From: Tritonibacter mobilis
Lineage (GTDB): Bacteria > Pseudomonadota > Alphaproteobacteria > Rhodobacterales > Rhodobacteraceae
Direction of reading: 5' to 3'
DNA length: 64,000 nt
Assembly: GCF_001681715.1 (NCBI RefSeq)
Contig: NZ_LNWY01000014.1
Location: forward strand, 1 to 64,000
Below are positions 28,592 to 37,458 of the stretch, piece by piece. The notes under the pieces are model-generated. The model made no database searches, was not told the origin of the DNA, and worked only from the letters and a program-made list of their open reading frames with translations. Within the stretch, counting starts at the first letter, position 1; every line of letters begins with the position of its first letter. Made by a program: the position numbers and the translations under genes.

Positions 28592-29815
28592 TTATGCGGG
28601 GGCTGTCATCGCCTCAACGCGGCCCATCCAGACCATTACCGCAAAGGCGAGAGCTGCAGTGCACAGAACGCCGCCAACCATCGGCACAACGGTTCCATCA
28701 AACAACAACCCGATCGGAGCGGCGATGAATGCCGCAGCCACGGTTGAGATCGCTCCCATAACCGATGCGGCCATGCCCGCGATATGACCCATCGGCTCCA
28801 TCGCGATCGCGTTCAGATTTCCAAGTGTCAGCCCGACCATGAAGAACACGCTCGTCTGCCAGAACACAAAAGTATAGAAACTCATTGGATCGCTCAGCGA
28901 CAGCCCCGTCAGAGCGAACATTGCTGTGCTGATCAGGATCTGCGCGCCCAAAGCCCATGTCACCATACGCCGCATCCCAACACGCCCAACGAGCGACGCA
29001 TTCAACAGGCTGGCGGTACCGGCCATCAGCGCGACAATCATGAACCAGAACGGAAAGCTCTCTCCACGGTCAAAGACCACATCATAAACGGGCTGTACCA
29101 TGATGATAACAGTAAACAACATGGACATGCAGAACGTCTGTGCGAGGATTGATAGGCGCACGGTTGGGTGGCTGACCATCTCTCGTAGGGCACCGATCAG
29201 TTGCGGCAGGCGGAACGGACGTCTGTTTTCTTTCTTCAGCGGTTCTTCGAGGCGCACCCCCATCCAAAGGACTGTGATCAGCGAGAACACAGCAAAAGCG
29301 GCAAAGATACCGCGCCAGCTGGAGATGGCGATAATGCCGCTACCCAAAAGCGGCGCAAATGCGGGAACCAAGGTGAAGACCATCATCGCAAGCGACATGA
29401 TCCTCGCCATGTCACGACCGACATAGAGATCGCGAACAATCGCAAGCGCAACGACGCGTGGCGCGGCTGCACCTAGCCCCATCAGGAGGCGCGAAAACAG
29501 AATGGTTTCGAGCGACTGGCTGAAATAGGAGGCGAGCGCGCCGAGACAATAAAGGCTGCATCCGGCAAAGATCACCGGTTTACGGCCAAAGGCATCGGAC
29601 AATGGGCCGGTAAAGAAGGTCCCAAGCCCCATACCCATCACAAAGGATGTAACAATCAACTGAGCCTGATTTACATCATCCGGGCTCAGAGTGGCGCCAA
29701 TATCCGGCAAGGCGGGCAGCATCGCATCAATCGAGAAAGCGATTGTGGCGAACATCATGGCGATCATGGCGATAAATTCGCCCTGCGACAGTGCTTTTTT
29801 GCGTGTTTCAATCAT
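28592..29815 (-). CDS. MFS transporter, Bcr/CflA drug-resistance type
   Basis: A 407-residue major facilitator protein with twelve predicted hydrophobic helices. The N-terminal segment (MLPALPDIGATLSPDD and a following GMGLGTFFTGPLSDAFGRKP) has the loop 2-3 motif A and resembles the Bcr/CflA multidrug subgroup, whose members export bicyclomycin, chloramphenicol or similar compounds. The ATG at 29815 has AGAGG upstream; a longer frame reaching 29920 adds Arg-rich sequence unlike the family. Substrate is unknown. Confidence 0.88.
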   Translation of the reverse strand: MIETRKKALSQGEFIAMIAMMFATIAFSIDAMLPALPDIGATLSPDDVNQAQLIVTSFVMGMGLGTFFTGPLSDAFGRKPVIFAGCSLYCLGALASYFSQSLETILFSRLLMGLGAAAPRVVALAIVRDLYVGRDMARIMSLAMMVFTLVPAFAPLLGSGIIAISSWRGIFAAFAVFSLITVLWMGVRLEEPLKKENRRPFRLPQLIGALREMVSHPTVRLSILAQTFCMSMLFTVIIMVQPVYDVVFDRGESFPFWFMIVALMAGTASLLNASLVGRVGMRRMVTWALGAQILISTAMFALTGLSLSDPMSFYTFVFWQTSVFFMVGLTLGNLNAIAMEPMGHIAGMAASVMGAISTVAAAFIAAPIGLLFDGTVVPMVGGVLCTAALAFAVMVWMGRVEAMTAPA

Positions 29816-30007
29816 GTGTAACCTCTCACGGAGGCAAGAACGGGAGCGGACATTGCTCCGGGTTCGACCACCGGCACGTATGGCGCTAACACGGATCTTG
29901 CGGGCCGGAAAGTGGTTCAACTGTTAAATGCGCGCACAAAGACCTGTGCGCTCGAACCAGATCGCCGGGTCCGCTCGTCCCTCTAAACCATAAAAACGAT
30001 AGTGCTT

Positions 30008-30709
30008 TTAATGTGTTGAACCGTTTGGTTCAGAATTTTCGGCACTCTGCGCTGGCTCGCTAAGCTGTGAGCGAATATCCGCTATGACCTGAGCCCAGAG
30101 CGCTGGCTGCTGCGCGCCGGGGACCACATGTTGATTGGCAATGATGAAAGTGGGAACCGAATTTACGCCCATCTTTCGGGAATGCGCATCGCGAGAGCGA
30201 ATCTCCTCGATGTCACTGTCGCCTTCCAAGAGTTTCTCGACGACAGCGTGTTCCATCCCAACGTGTTCGGCGAGATCCGCGAGCACCTTGGTGTCGCCGA
30301 TATCTTTGCCGTTGACAAAATACGCTTGAAATAGCGCATCCACGATTGCGGATTGCTTTGCTTCCAGTCCGGCCCAGTGGATCAGGCGATGAGCGTTGAT
30401 CGTGTTTGGCGTGCGTTGCATCGCTTCGAAATTGATCTCCACACCGGCTTCGCGTGCGTGGTCTGCGATCTGAGCGTAGACCTTTACCGCATTGTCTTTG
30501 CCGCCAAATTTCGTTTCCAGATAGGCCCGCCGATCCATGCCGCCCTCTGGCATGTCGGGGTTGAGCTGAAACGGGTGCCATTCCACGACAAACGGGTGGT
30601 CGGGTGCATCCGCCAGCGCGCGGTCCAGATGAGTCTTGCCGATATAGCACCACGGGCAGATTGGATCGGACAGAATATCGAGTTTCACATGCGCAAGCGG
30701 TTGGGTCAT
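30008..30709 (-). CDS. FrnE-like DsbA-family oxidoreductase
   Basis: A 233-residue thioredoxin-fold protein of the DsbA/2-hydroxychromene-2-carboxylate isomerase superfamily, closest to FrnE. The redox CPWC motif is at residues 18-21 after DILSDPI, and the cis-proline segment is GVNSVPTFII. No signal peptide is visible, so it should be cytoplasmic. Related proteins act as disulfide isomerases or glutathione-dependent isomerases. It starts three bases after the stop of the acyl-CoA ligase gene, indicating co-transcription and perhaps a shared substrate. Confidence 0.87.
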   Translation of the reverse strand: MTQPLAHVKLDILSDPICPWCYIGKTHLDRALADAPDHPFVVEWHPFQLNPDMPEGGMDRRAYLETKFGGKDNAVKVYAQIADHAREAGVEINFEAMQRTPNTINAHRLIHWAGLEAKQSAIVDALFQAYFVNGKDIGDTKVLADLAEHVGMEHAVVEKLLEGDSDIEEIRSRDAHSRKMGVNSVPTFIIANQHVVPGAQQPALWAQVIADIRSQLSEPAQSAENSEPNGSTH

Positions 30710-30712
30710 GGT

Positions 30713-32221
30713 TTAGTCCTTAAACAGATCGGGCAGGGCGCGGCGCAGGAGTTTGCCATTCGGGTTTGTCGGAAACTCGGCCAGGCGTTTGTAGGTTTTG
30801 GGACGCTTGTACTCTGCCAGCCGCTCCTGTGCAAAAGCATGCAGATCCAGTTCGGTCACATCGTCGCGACCCTTGTAGAAACCTGCGATGATGCGAACGC
30901 CGGGTTTTACCTCAACCTCCGCAACGGCGAACTGCATAAGCGCGGGATGGTTGGCGAAGATGGCTTCCACCTCTAAGGGGGACACACGATAGCCGCCCGC
31001 ATTCATCATGTCATCGTTTCGGCCACAATAGGTGATCTGGCCGCTCTCCTGCATGATCCCGCGATCACCGGTCAAAAACCAATCGCCGGCATAACGCGCG
31101 CGGGTTTCCTCAGGCGCGTTGATGTAGCCGATCATCAGGCCGGGGTCGTCACGGTGGATCGCGATGATGCCTTCAGTTCCAATGGGAACAGGGCGGTCTT
31201 CACCAAGGATCGCAATCCGGCGCCCAATCTGTGGTGTGCCAAGGTTTTTGGGCTCTGCAGGGCGATGGGGCGCGGACGAAATGAAAGTCGAACACTCCGA
31301 CATCCCAAACGCCTCGTAAATGGCGGTGCCAACACGGGTCTGCCATTGCGTTCGAATATCGCTTGAGAGTTTCTCGCCTGCGGCAAGCCCATGGCGCAAA
31401 GCGGGCAATTTGGGAAGGGTCTCTGATTTTAAGATCTTCCTGTAAACACCGGGTACAGCGGCGAATATAGAGGCTTCTGTTCGTGCTAGAATATCAGGCA
31501 AGCCAGCCAGATCTGTATCCGCAGCAGGAATAACTGCCGTGGCACCAACGGACAGCGGGTCCATGATCCCGGTCCCAAGTGTGAAGGTCCAGTTGAAAGC
31601 ACCAGCGTGCAGCAGGCGATCCTGTGGCCGTAGGTCGTACCAATCTCTGATCATCATACGACGCGCCCAGATTGCGCGATGGGCATGTCCAACCGCTCGT
31701 GGTGTCCCTCCGGTGCCCGAAGTATAGACGATATAGGCAAGCTGGTTTGGGTCGCTTTGCACAAAATCGGCAGCCGGGCAGTCGCGCATCTTTTGCAAGT
31801 CCGGCAGCGATAGCTGGCGATTATGTGAAATCGTGCTGATCCCCGGCGCGGAAACGACACCAGCAGGATTGAGGTTGCGCGCAATGCGTTCGACCTCTCG
31901 GGGTGTCAGTTGCGCGGATGTGGGAACGGGGACGATCCCAACGCTGATAGCGGCCAGGAAAACAATTGGAAAATCAATCGTATTTCCCATCCGCATCAAT
32001 AAGATATCGCCCGTATTAAAACCGGAATTGAGCAGACCCGTTGCGGTACCGCGCACAGCGGCAGAAAACACGGCGTAGGACCAGACCTGATCGTCCTTGT
32101 TCTCCGATATCAGGATAGCGGGATGCTCTGCGCGTACCTCAGCGTGCTGCAGAACATAGGCTGCAAGATTAAAAGGCGCGGGGCAGGCTGGCGGGCCGCC
32201 ATTGTCAAAAATGGAAAGCAT
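30713..32221 (-). CDS. AMP-dependent acyl-CoA ligase (benzoate-CoA ligase-like)
   Basis: A 502-residue acyl-adenylate-forming enzyme that would make a CoA thioester from a carboxylic acid, ATP and CoA. The AMP-binding motif is YTSGTGGTPRAVGHAHR (P-loop type), followed by YEAFGMSECSTF, the GDWFLTGDRG motif, and the C-terminal lysine in TNPNGKLLRR. The sequence resembles the benzoate-CoA ligase group, but the aromatic substrate is not proven. The start at 32221 begins at MLSIFDNG; the longer frame would overlap the divergent regulator. It is divergent from the XRE-cupin regulator, which probably controls it. Confidence 0.87.
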   Translation of the reverse strand: MLSIFDNGGPPACPAPFNLAAYVLQHAEVRAEHPAILISENKDDQVWSYAVFSAAVRGTATGLLNSGFNTGDILLMRMGNTIDFPIVFLAAISVGIVPVPTSAQLTPREVERIARNLNPAGVVSAPGISTISHNRQLSLPDLQKMRDCPAADFVQSDPNQLAYIVYTSGTGGTPRAVGHAHRAIWARRMMIRDWYDLRPQDRLLHAGAFNWTFTLGTGIMDPLSVGATAVIPAADTDLAGLPDILARTEASIFAAVPGVYRKILKSETLPKLPALRHGLAAGEKLSSDIRTQWQTRVGTAIYEAFGMSECSTFISSAPHRPAEPKNLGTPQIGRRIAILGEDRPVPIGTEGIIAIHRDDPGLMIGYINAPEETRARYAGDWFLTGDRGIMQESGQITYCGRNDDMMNAGGYRVSPLEVEAIFANHPALMQFAVAEVEVKPGVRIIAGFYKGRDDVTELDLHAFAQERLAEYKRPKTYKRLAEFPTNPNGKLLRRALPDLFKD

Positions 32222-32299
32222 GATGAAATGCCTAACCTGCGACATAAATTCGGGCAAGTGAGCGTTGCAAGGCTCACGTCGCAGACTTATAGGGTTTTC

Positions 32300-32929
32300 A
32301 TGCAAGAACGCGATCCGAAGAAACTGATCTCCATCGCTCACGCCAATGGCGAGCAGAGCGCGCCGGAAGCCCTCGATCTGGGGGCGCGGGTGCGAGAGCT
32401 ACGCAAACAACGTGACTGGACCTTGGAACATGCCGCCAGCCAGGCAGGGCTTGCGCGTTCGACGCTGTCCAAGATCGAGAACGGTCAGATGTCGCCCACT
32501 TACGAGGCGCTCAAGAAGCTGGCGGTGGGCTTGCAGATCTCAGTGCCGCAGCTGTTTACACCGCCACAGCGCGATCAGGTAAACGGACGGATGATCGTCA
32601 CCAAGTTTGGCGAGGGTTCCGCACATGCCACTGCCACCTATGAGCATGAGTTGCTCGCGGATGGGCTGACACGCAAAAACATGCTGCCGTATCGTGCGCG
32701 GGTCCGGGCGCGTTCCATGGATGAATTTGATGGCTGGGTGCGCCATGATGGCGAAGAGTTCATGTATGTGCTGACGGGCGTCGTTAAGCTCTACACGGAA
32801 TTTTACGAACCAGTGGAAATGCGGCGTGGCGACAGCGCCTATTACGACGGCGCGATGGGGCACAACGTGATTTCCGTCAGCTCTGACGATGCAACCATCC
32901 TCTGGGTCACCTCGCTGGTTCAGGTCTGA
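32300..32929 (+). CDS. XRE-family regulator with cupin sensor domain
   Basis: A 209-residue transcription factor. The helix-turn-helix is in GARVRELRKQRDWTLEHAA with ARSTLSKIENGQMSP (about residues 28-70). A cupin domain follows (roughly 125-205), where EEFMYVLTGVVKLY and RRGDSAYYDGAMGHNV supply the beta-barrel and possible ligand site. Such proteins usually repress or activate a neighbouring catabolic operon in response to a small acid or its CoA ester. It is divergent from the acyl-CoA ligase gene with a 78-base gap, so that ligase is the natural target. AGGG before 32300 supports this start. Confidence 0.88.
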   Translation: MQERDPKKLISIAHANGEQSAPEALDLGARVRELRKQRDWTLEHAASQAGLARSTLSKIENGQMSPTYEALKKLAVGLQISVPQLFTPPQRDQVNGRMIVTKFGEGSAHATATYEHELLADGLTRKNMLPYRARVRARSMDEFDGWVRHDGEEFMYVLTGVVKLYTEFYEPVEMRRGDSAYYDGAMGHNVISVSSDDATILWVTSLVQV

Positions 32930-32949
32930 CGCGTCAACGCCCTGAGGCG

Positions 32950-33174
32950 CTAGCTGGGCATGCTGAGTTCGGCTCTCAGGCTCTCCAGATAAAGAAAATC
33001 CCGCATCTCTTCGCGGGCTTCTGTCATCGATATACCTTGTGATGCCGCAAGCGCCCGGATCAGGTCATCGGCTTGGGTCTGGGCGCTGAGAATCTGGTCC
33101 ACGACAAGACCGGGGAACCGCTGTCGTAGGCGTGGCAGGCTGCGCGCCAGGTCGAATTCAGTGCAATTCATCAT
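32950..33174 (-). CDS. Small helical protein of unknown function
   Basis: A 74-residue reading frame starting at a double ATG, highly charged and predicted to be alpha-helical (RSLPRLRQRFPGLVVDQIL, MTEAREEMRDFLYLESLRAE). No family is recognised. The frame is convergent with the XRE-cupin gene and stops 20 bases from it. There is no strong Shine-Dalgarno sequence, and longer starts upstream give unconvincing sequence. It fits the codon style of its neighbours, so it is probably real. Confidence 0.45.
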   Translation of the reverse strand: MMNCTEFDLARSLPRLRQRFPGLVVDQILSAQTQADDLIRALAASQGISMTEAREEMRDFLYLESLRAELSMPS

Positions 33175-33380
33175 CGGGACACTCGCATCTGGGACACAAT
33201 TCGAACTTACAGACGCAAATCTAGCAAGAAAGTATAAGCCTGTCAGCGAAATTTGAAGGTTTTGAAACATTCGGCGAGGAGATGCTGACCGAAAGATATC
33301 GGGCCGGTCTGCGAGAACGGGTGTTTTGAGGTCAAATTTTCGAGGCCGAGTACGCGGTAAGTTCTTCATGTCGCGTAAAA

Positions 33381-33401
33381 AACCGGCCCAGTGGGCCGGT
33401 T
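33381..33401 (-). terminator. Rho-independent terminator of the peptide-binding protein gene
   Basis: On the minus strand AACCGGCCC and GGGCCGGTT pair over a three-base loop (33381-33401), followed by TTTT. It lies just past the stop of the solute-binding protein gene. Confidence 0.85.
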
Positions 33402-33407
33402 TGAAGG

Positions 33408-35234
33408 CTATTCTGAGGCCTGCCACCAGACTTCAGGCATGTAGTATTCGCCATCTCCATAAATCGGAATGCGCATCGGGTAGCGAAGCTGCGAGTCATG
33501 CGCGATCCGGCTCTTGGCATATTGCCAGATGGGGATCACATAGCGCCCAGCGGTCAACACCCGGTCCAAAGCGCGAGTCGCCGCGATAAACTCATCCGAC
33601 GATTTCGTCGTCAGCATATGTTTGATCATGGCCTCAGCGGCGGCGCTGTTCATTCCCATCAGGTTGCGGGAGCCGGGCAGATCCGCACCGTCGCTGCCCC
33701 AATACAGCATCTGTTCATTGCCCGGGCTTAGCGACAGTGAGCGGCGAAAGAAGGTCAGATCAAATTCATAGGCATTCTGCCGCTCGACATATTGGGCACT
33801 GTCGACCAGATCGGCAGTCATCGTGATCCCGAGGCGCGAGAGCGCATTGGCATAGATATCGACGGCCTTCTGCATCTCGGCTTCACCAAGATTGCCGTGC
33901 TGAAGCAGGACCTTCAGATGCATCGGTTCGCCCTCGGCGTTTTGAAGCACGCCCTCGTCGACAGTCCATCCCGCATCCTGCAGGAGCCCACGGGCGCGAC
34001 GCAGATTGGCACGGTTGCGCTCGCTGCCGTCACTGACGGGCAGCTCATAGCCCTCCAAAGTGCCGGGAAGCAGTTCATCTTTGTAAGGATTCAACAGCGC
34101 GGCCACCCGTCCAGTGGCGGCGCCGGGCTGCATCGACAGGTAGGAGTTGGAGAAATATGAGGTGATGCGCGGCAACCGCCCACCGGTTAGCGTGTCATTG
34201 ATGAACTCATAGTTGAAGGCCTCAATCAACGCCTGACGCACGCGCCAGTCGTCGAGCGAGGCGCGTCGGGTGTTCATTACCAAACCTGTCATGCCGGAGG
34301 GTTTTTGATTTGGAATTTCGGTCTTGATGACCGCACCACTTTGCACCCGCGCAAAGTTATAGTCGCTACTCCACTTGGCGGCGTTGAATTCACGCACAGC
34401 AGACAACTCGCCCGCCTTGAAGGCTTCAAACAGCACCGTCTGGTCGCCAAAGAACTCCAACCGCATTTCGTCAAAGTTATTTGTGCCTTGGCGCAGCGGC
34501 AGATCTTTGCCCCAGTAGTCTTGGTTGCGGGTGAATGTGATCGATCGACCCAGCTCAAAACTGCTCACCACATAAGGTGCGCTGCCCAGAGGGGCCTCAT
34601 CTGGTGCCGCATCCGCAAAATCGCGCCCTTCCCACTGTGCTTTTTTCAAGATCGGTCGCAATCCTGCGATCAATGCAAGCTCACGGTCTTCGACATTAAA
34701 GGTGAGGCGAACACTGCGCGGGCCGGTTTTCTCGATCTTGTCCACCTTGGTCCAGAACCCGCGATACCGCAGGTTGCCCTTGGTGCCGAGGGTTTCATAG
34801 GACCAAATGACGTCCTCGACTGTCACCGGGCTTCCGTCAGAGAATCGCGCCTCTTCGCGCAGCGTGAATTCGACCCAAGAGCGATCTTCGGGCGTTTCAA
34901 TCGATTCGGCGAGCAACCCATAGAGTGAAAACGGCTCGTCATAAGACCGCCCCATCAAACTCTCGTAACCCCAAAACCGCATTTGCCACGGCGGATTGCC
35001 TTTTTGTGTAAATGGATTGAGCGAGTCAAATCCGCCCAGGTTTCCAAAAACGACCGTACCGCCTTTAGGTGCATCCGGATTTACATAAGGAAGCGATTTA
35101 AACCCGCGTGGCAGAGCCGGATCGCCATACATGGCAATACCATGGGCTGATTCTGCGGATGCGAGAGTCGCACTAGCCAGAAGTGCGATTCCGGTCATTG
35201 TGGACCGGATAGATGAGAAAAATAATGGTCTCAT
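33408..35234 (-). CDS. Periplasmic oligopeptide-binding protein (SBP family 5, YejA-like)
   Basis: A 608-residue extracellular solute-binding protein of the peptide/nickel ABC transporter class. It starts with a signal peptide (residues 1 to about 28, ending ASAES) and the mature start HGIAMYGDPALPRGFKSLPY. The family signature GGTVVFGNLGGFDSLNPFT follows. This N-terminus resembles the YejA subgroup that captures oligopeptides. No permease or ATPase genes sit beside it, so it must share a transporter encoded elsewhere. The divergent sRNA candidate lies upstream. Confidence 0.87.
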   Translation of the reverse strand: MRPLFFSSIRSTMTGIALLASATLASAESAHGIAMYGDPALPRGFKSLPYVNPDAPKGGTVVFGNLGGFDSLNPFTQKGNPPWQMRFWGYESLMGRSYDEPFSLYGLLAESIETPEDRSWVEFTLREEARFSDGSPVTVEDVIWSYETLGTKGNLRYRGFWTKVDKIEKTGPRSVRLTFNVEDRELALIAGLRPILKKAQWEGRDFADAAPDEAPLGSAPYVVSSFELGRSITFTRNQDYWGKDLPLRQGTNNFDEMRLEFFGDQTVLFEAFKAGELSAVREFNAAKWSSDYNFARVQSGAVIKTEIPNQKPSGMTGLVMNTRRASLDDWRVRQALIEAFNYEFINDTLTGGRLPRITSYFSNSYLSMQPGAATGRVAALLNPYKDELLPGTLEGYELPVSDGSERNRANLRRARGLLQDAGWTVDEGVLQNAEGEPMHLKVLLQHGNLGEAEMQKAVDIYANALSRLGITMTADLVDSAQYVERQNAYEFDLTFFRRSLSLSPGNEQMLYWGSDGADLPGSRNLMGMNSAAAEAMIKHMLTTKSSDEFIAATRALDRVLTAGRYVIPIWQYAKSRIAHDSQLRYPMRIPIYGDGEYYMPEVWWQASE

Positions 35235-35314
35235 TTTGAGAACAATCCTGCGCTGCCCTTATTTTCATAAGCCCCGAAGCTATCCGGGCCTTGAGGGGAG
35301 TTCAAACTTTTAGC

Positions 35315-35343
35315 TTGGACCGAGGCCGGAAATTGCTTATAAC
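35315..35343 (+). promoter_or_regulatory. Strong sigma-70-type promoter for a candidate sRNA
   Basis: TTGGAC (35315-35320) and TATAAC (35338-35343) are separated by exactly 17 bases, close to the ideal housekeeping promoter. Predicted transcription starts near 35350. No protein-coding gene begins behind it for more than 200 bases; instead it leads into a short structured RNA with its own terminator. Confidence 0.7.
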
Positions 35344-35349
35344 AGACTC

Positions 35350-35424
35350 ACTGCTCGATAGGTTTCTTGCCTGTATGAAACCTGCCTCAATAACTGAACG
35401 CCGGCTTCGTGCCGGCGTTTTTTT
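35350..35424 (+). ncRNA. Candidate small RNA, about 75 nt
   Basis: This 337-base gap between the peptide-binding gene and bdhA holds no protein gene. Behind a near-consensus promoter is a short RNA: a first hairpin with AGGTTTC (35360-35366) pairing to GAAACCT (35377-35383) over a ten-base loop, then an unpaired CTGCCTCAATAACTG-like segment, then a terminator hairpin with AACGCCGGC (35397-35405) and GCCGGCGTT (35411-35419) and a T-run. The architecture is that of a stand-alone Hfq-dependent sRNA; Hfq is also encoded in this window. The loops carry TTGCCTG and CTGCCTC, which could pair with ribosome binding regions. No known family was recognised. Confidence 0.65.
35397..35424 (+). terminator. 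Terminator of the candidate sRNA
   Basis: AACGCCGGC and GCCGGCGTT pair over a five-base TTCGT loop, followed by seven Ts. It has no protein gene upstream on this strand, so it ends the RNA that starts near 35350. Confidence 0.85.
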
Positions 35425-35571
35425 CTTTTTTATGGGCACACCTTCATTTGAACAAAAAACCGAGTGGTTGAGGCCTGCTGAGAAATTTTCCCAGCGATGA
35501 GGCGTTTATTTTGCGCTTGCAGCATGCAAAGCTGCCGCAAATTTCACGTACGATATCGCAGAGGAATGCTC

Positions 35572-36345
35572 ATGTCCGTCAAAGGTAAAACCGCCGTCGT
35601 CACCGGGTCCAACTCCGGAATCGGTTTGGGTGTCGCTCGGGAGTTGGCCAAAGCTGGTGCCAATGTCGTTTTGAACTCCTTTACAGATCGCGACGAAGAC
35701 CACGCCATTGCTGCCGAGATCGCCAAGGAGTTCGGTGTCGAGGCCCGCTACATTCAGGCTGACATGTCCAAGGCCGATCAATGCCGTGCGTTGATCGAAA
35801 ACGCCGGGCAGTGCGATATTCTGGTCAATAACGCAGGCATCCAGCATGTCGAGCCGATTGACACCTTTCCAACCGAGAAATGGGACGCGATCATTGCAAT
35901 CAACCTGTCCTCGGCCTTCCACACTACCGCAGCCGCATTGCCCAAGATGCGCGCAGCCGGGTGGGGCAGGGTGGTGAATATCGCTTCTGCGCACGGCCTA
36001 ACGGCCTCGCCCTATAAATCGGCTTATGTGGCCGCCAAACACGGGATCGTTGGCATGACCAAGACCGTGGCGCTGGAAACCGCAGAGGAGCCGATCACCT
36101 GCAATGCGGTGTGTCCGGGCTATGTTCTCACCCCATTGGTCGAGGCGCAAATCCCTGACACCATGGAGAAATACAACATGAGCCGTGAGGATGTGATCAA
36201 GAAAGTGATGCTCGAACGCCAACCTTCGCGCGAGTTTGCAACGGTTGAGCAGCTGGGCGGTACGGTGAACTTCCTGTGCTCTGACGCCGCAAAGCAGATC
36301 ACCGGCACCACCATCAGTGTTGATGGCGGCTGGACCGCGCTTTGA
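35572..36345 (+). CDS. bdhA: 3-hydroxybutyrate dehydrogenase
   Basis: Short-chain dehydrogenase, 257 residues, oxidising 3-hydroxybutyrate to acetoacetate in poly-hydroxybutyrate and ketone breakdown. The NAD-binding TGSNSGIGLG (residues 11-20), NNAGIQHV and catalytic tetrad residues Ser (INIASAH), Tyr and Lys in YVAAKHG are all visible. The segment TCNAVCPGYVLTPLVEAQI is typical of this enzyme within the SDR family. GAGGA five bases before 35572 supports the start. A patatin gene follows on the same strand. Confidence 0.9.
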   Translation: MSVKGKTAVVTGSNSGIGLGVARELAKAGANVVLNSFTDRDEDHAIAAEIAKEFGVEARYIQADMSKADQCRALIENAGQCDILVNNAGIQHVEPIDTFPTEKWDAIIAINLSSAFHTTAAALPKMRAAGWGRVVNIASAHGLTASPYKSAYVAAKHGIVGMTKTVALETAEEPITCNAVCPGYVLTPLVEAQIPDTMEKYNMSREDVIKKVMLERQPSREFATVEQLGGTVNFLCSDAAKQITGTTISVDGGWTAL

Positions 36346-36428
36346 ACTGACAAAATTTCACCTGCCGCTGCTGGGGCGTATGTTCCGGCAGGTGCTGGTG
36401 AATTATACCTCAGATGACAGGACGGCAC

Positions 36429-37457
36429 ATGGTCAAACGCATCAATCTGGCTCTGCAAGGGGGCGGCGCACATGGCGCGTTCACATGGGGGGTTCTTGAC
36501 CGGATATTGGAAGATCCGGACATTGAGATTGCCGCCATAACCGGGACCTCGGCCGGGGCGCTCAATGGAGCAGCCTTCAAGGCGGGCATGGCCAGAGATG
36601 GGCGCGATGGCGCCAAGGCCGCGTTGGATCGGCTGTGGGCGCGCATGGGGGCCGTGGGCGATATGCGCATGGCCAATTGGATTGCCGGCTTTGACGCGGG
36701 GCCGTTGCTCAACGCGCTCAAGGTGATGGCGCCATTTTCACCAATGGAGGCCATCAGCCAGGCTGTTTCGCCCTACTCCTACGGCCCGTTTTACCGCAAT
36801 CCGCTGCGACCGGTGGTCGAACAGTTCGACTTCGGTGCGGTTTGCGCAGATGCGGGGCCTGATCTCTATATCTGCGCAACATCCGTACAAACCGGCAAAG
36901 TGCGGGTGTTTTCCGGAACAGAAATCTCGACCGACGCGATTCTGGCCTCTGCTTGTCTTCCCAACCTGTTTCAGGCGATCGAGATTGAAAACCCTGCTAC
37001 AGGTCAGTCAGAGGCCTACTGGGACGGGGGGTACACCGGCAACCCCGCGCTTTTTCCGCTGTTTCAAGACCAACTGCCTGACGATCTCGTGGTGGTGAAT
37101 ATCAACCCATTGGTGCGTGAAGAGGTTCCCAAAACCGCCCATGACATCCAGAACCGGGTGAATGAGATCAGCTTCAACTCTTCCTTGCTGCGAGAGCTGC
37201 GCGCGATCTCCTTTGTTCAGAGGTTGATCGCAGACGGGACCATGGAACGAGGGCGTATGAAACGAGTTCTGGTTCATATGATTGCCGATGATGATCTGAT
37301 GACGCGGCTGTCGGTCACGACAAAACTCATCCCGATCCCGCAGATCCTGCACATGCTAAAGGACGCGGGCAGAGAGGCCGCGGATGGGTTCCTGAACCAA
37401 CATTCTGAAGACCTAGGACAGCGCCAGACCGTCGATCTGGTCGAAATGTTCGGCTGA
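36429..37457 (+). CDS. Patatin-like phospholipase/lipid hydrolase
   Basis: A 342-residue patatin-fold hydrolase with a Ser-Asp dyad: the oxyanion loop LQGGGAHGAF (residues 8-17), the nucleophile motif GTSAG and the aspartate motif DGGYTGN (family form DGG). No signal peptide is seen, so it acts inside the cell on lipids or stored polyester. Because it directly follows 3-hydroxybutyrate dehydrogenase with an 83-base gap, a role in PHB granule lipid or polyester turnover is possible, but this is an inference from position. It ends two bases from the convergent DUF502 gene. Confidence 0.87.
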   Translation: MVKRINLALQGGGAHGAFTWGVLDRILEDPDIEIAAITGTSAGALNGAAFKAGMARDGRDGAKAALDRLWARMGAVGDMRMANWIAGFDAGPLLNALKVMAPFSPMEAISQAVSPYSYGPFYRNPLRPVVEQFDFGAVCADAGPDLYICATSVQTGKVRVFSGTEISTDAILASACLPNLFQAIEIENPATGQSEAYWDGGYTGNPALFPLFQDQLPDDLVVVNINPLVREEVPKTAHDIQNRVNEISFNSSLLRELRAISFVQRLIADGTMERGRMKRVLVHMIADDDLMTRLSVTTKLIPIPQILHMLKDAGREAADGFLNQHSEDLGQRQTVDLVEMFG

Positions 37458-37458
37458 C

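Noticed and set aside
29816-29920. Arg-rich N-terminal extension of the MFS gene
   Set aside because: It does not look like a transporter start, and AGAGG precedes the ATG at 29815.
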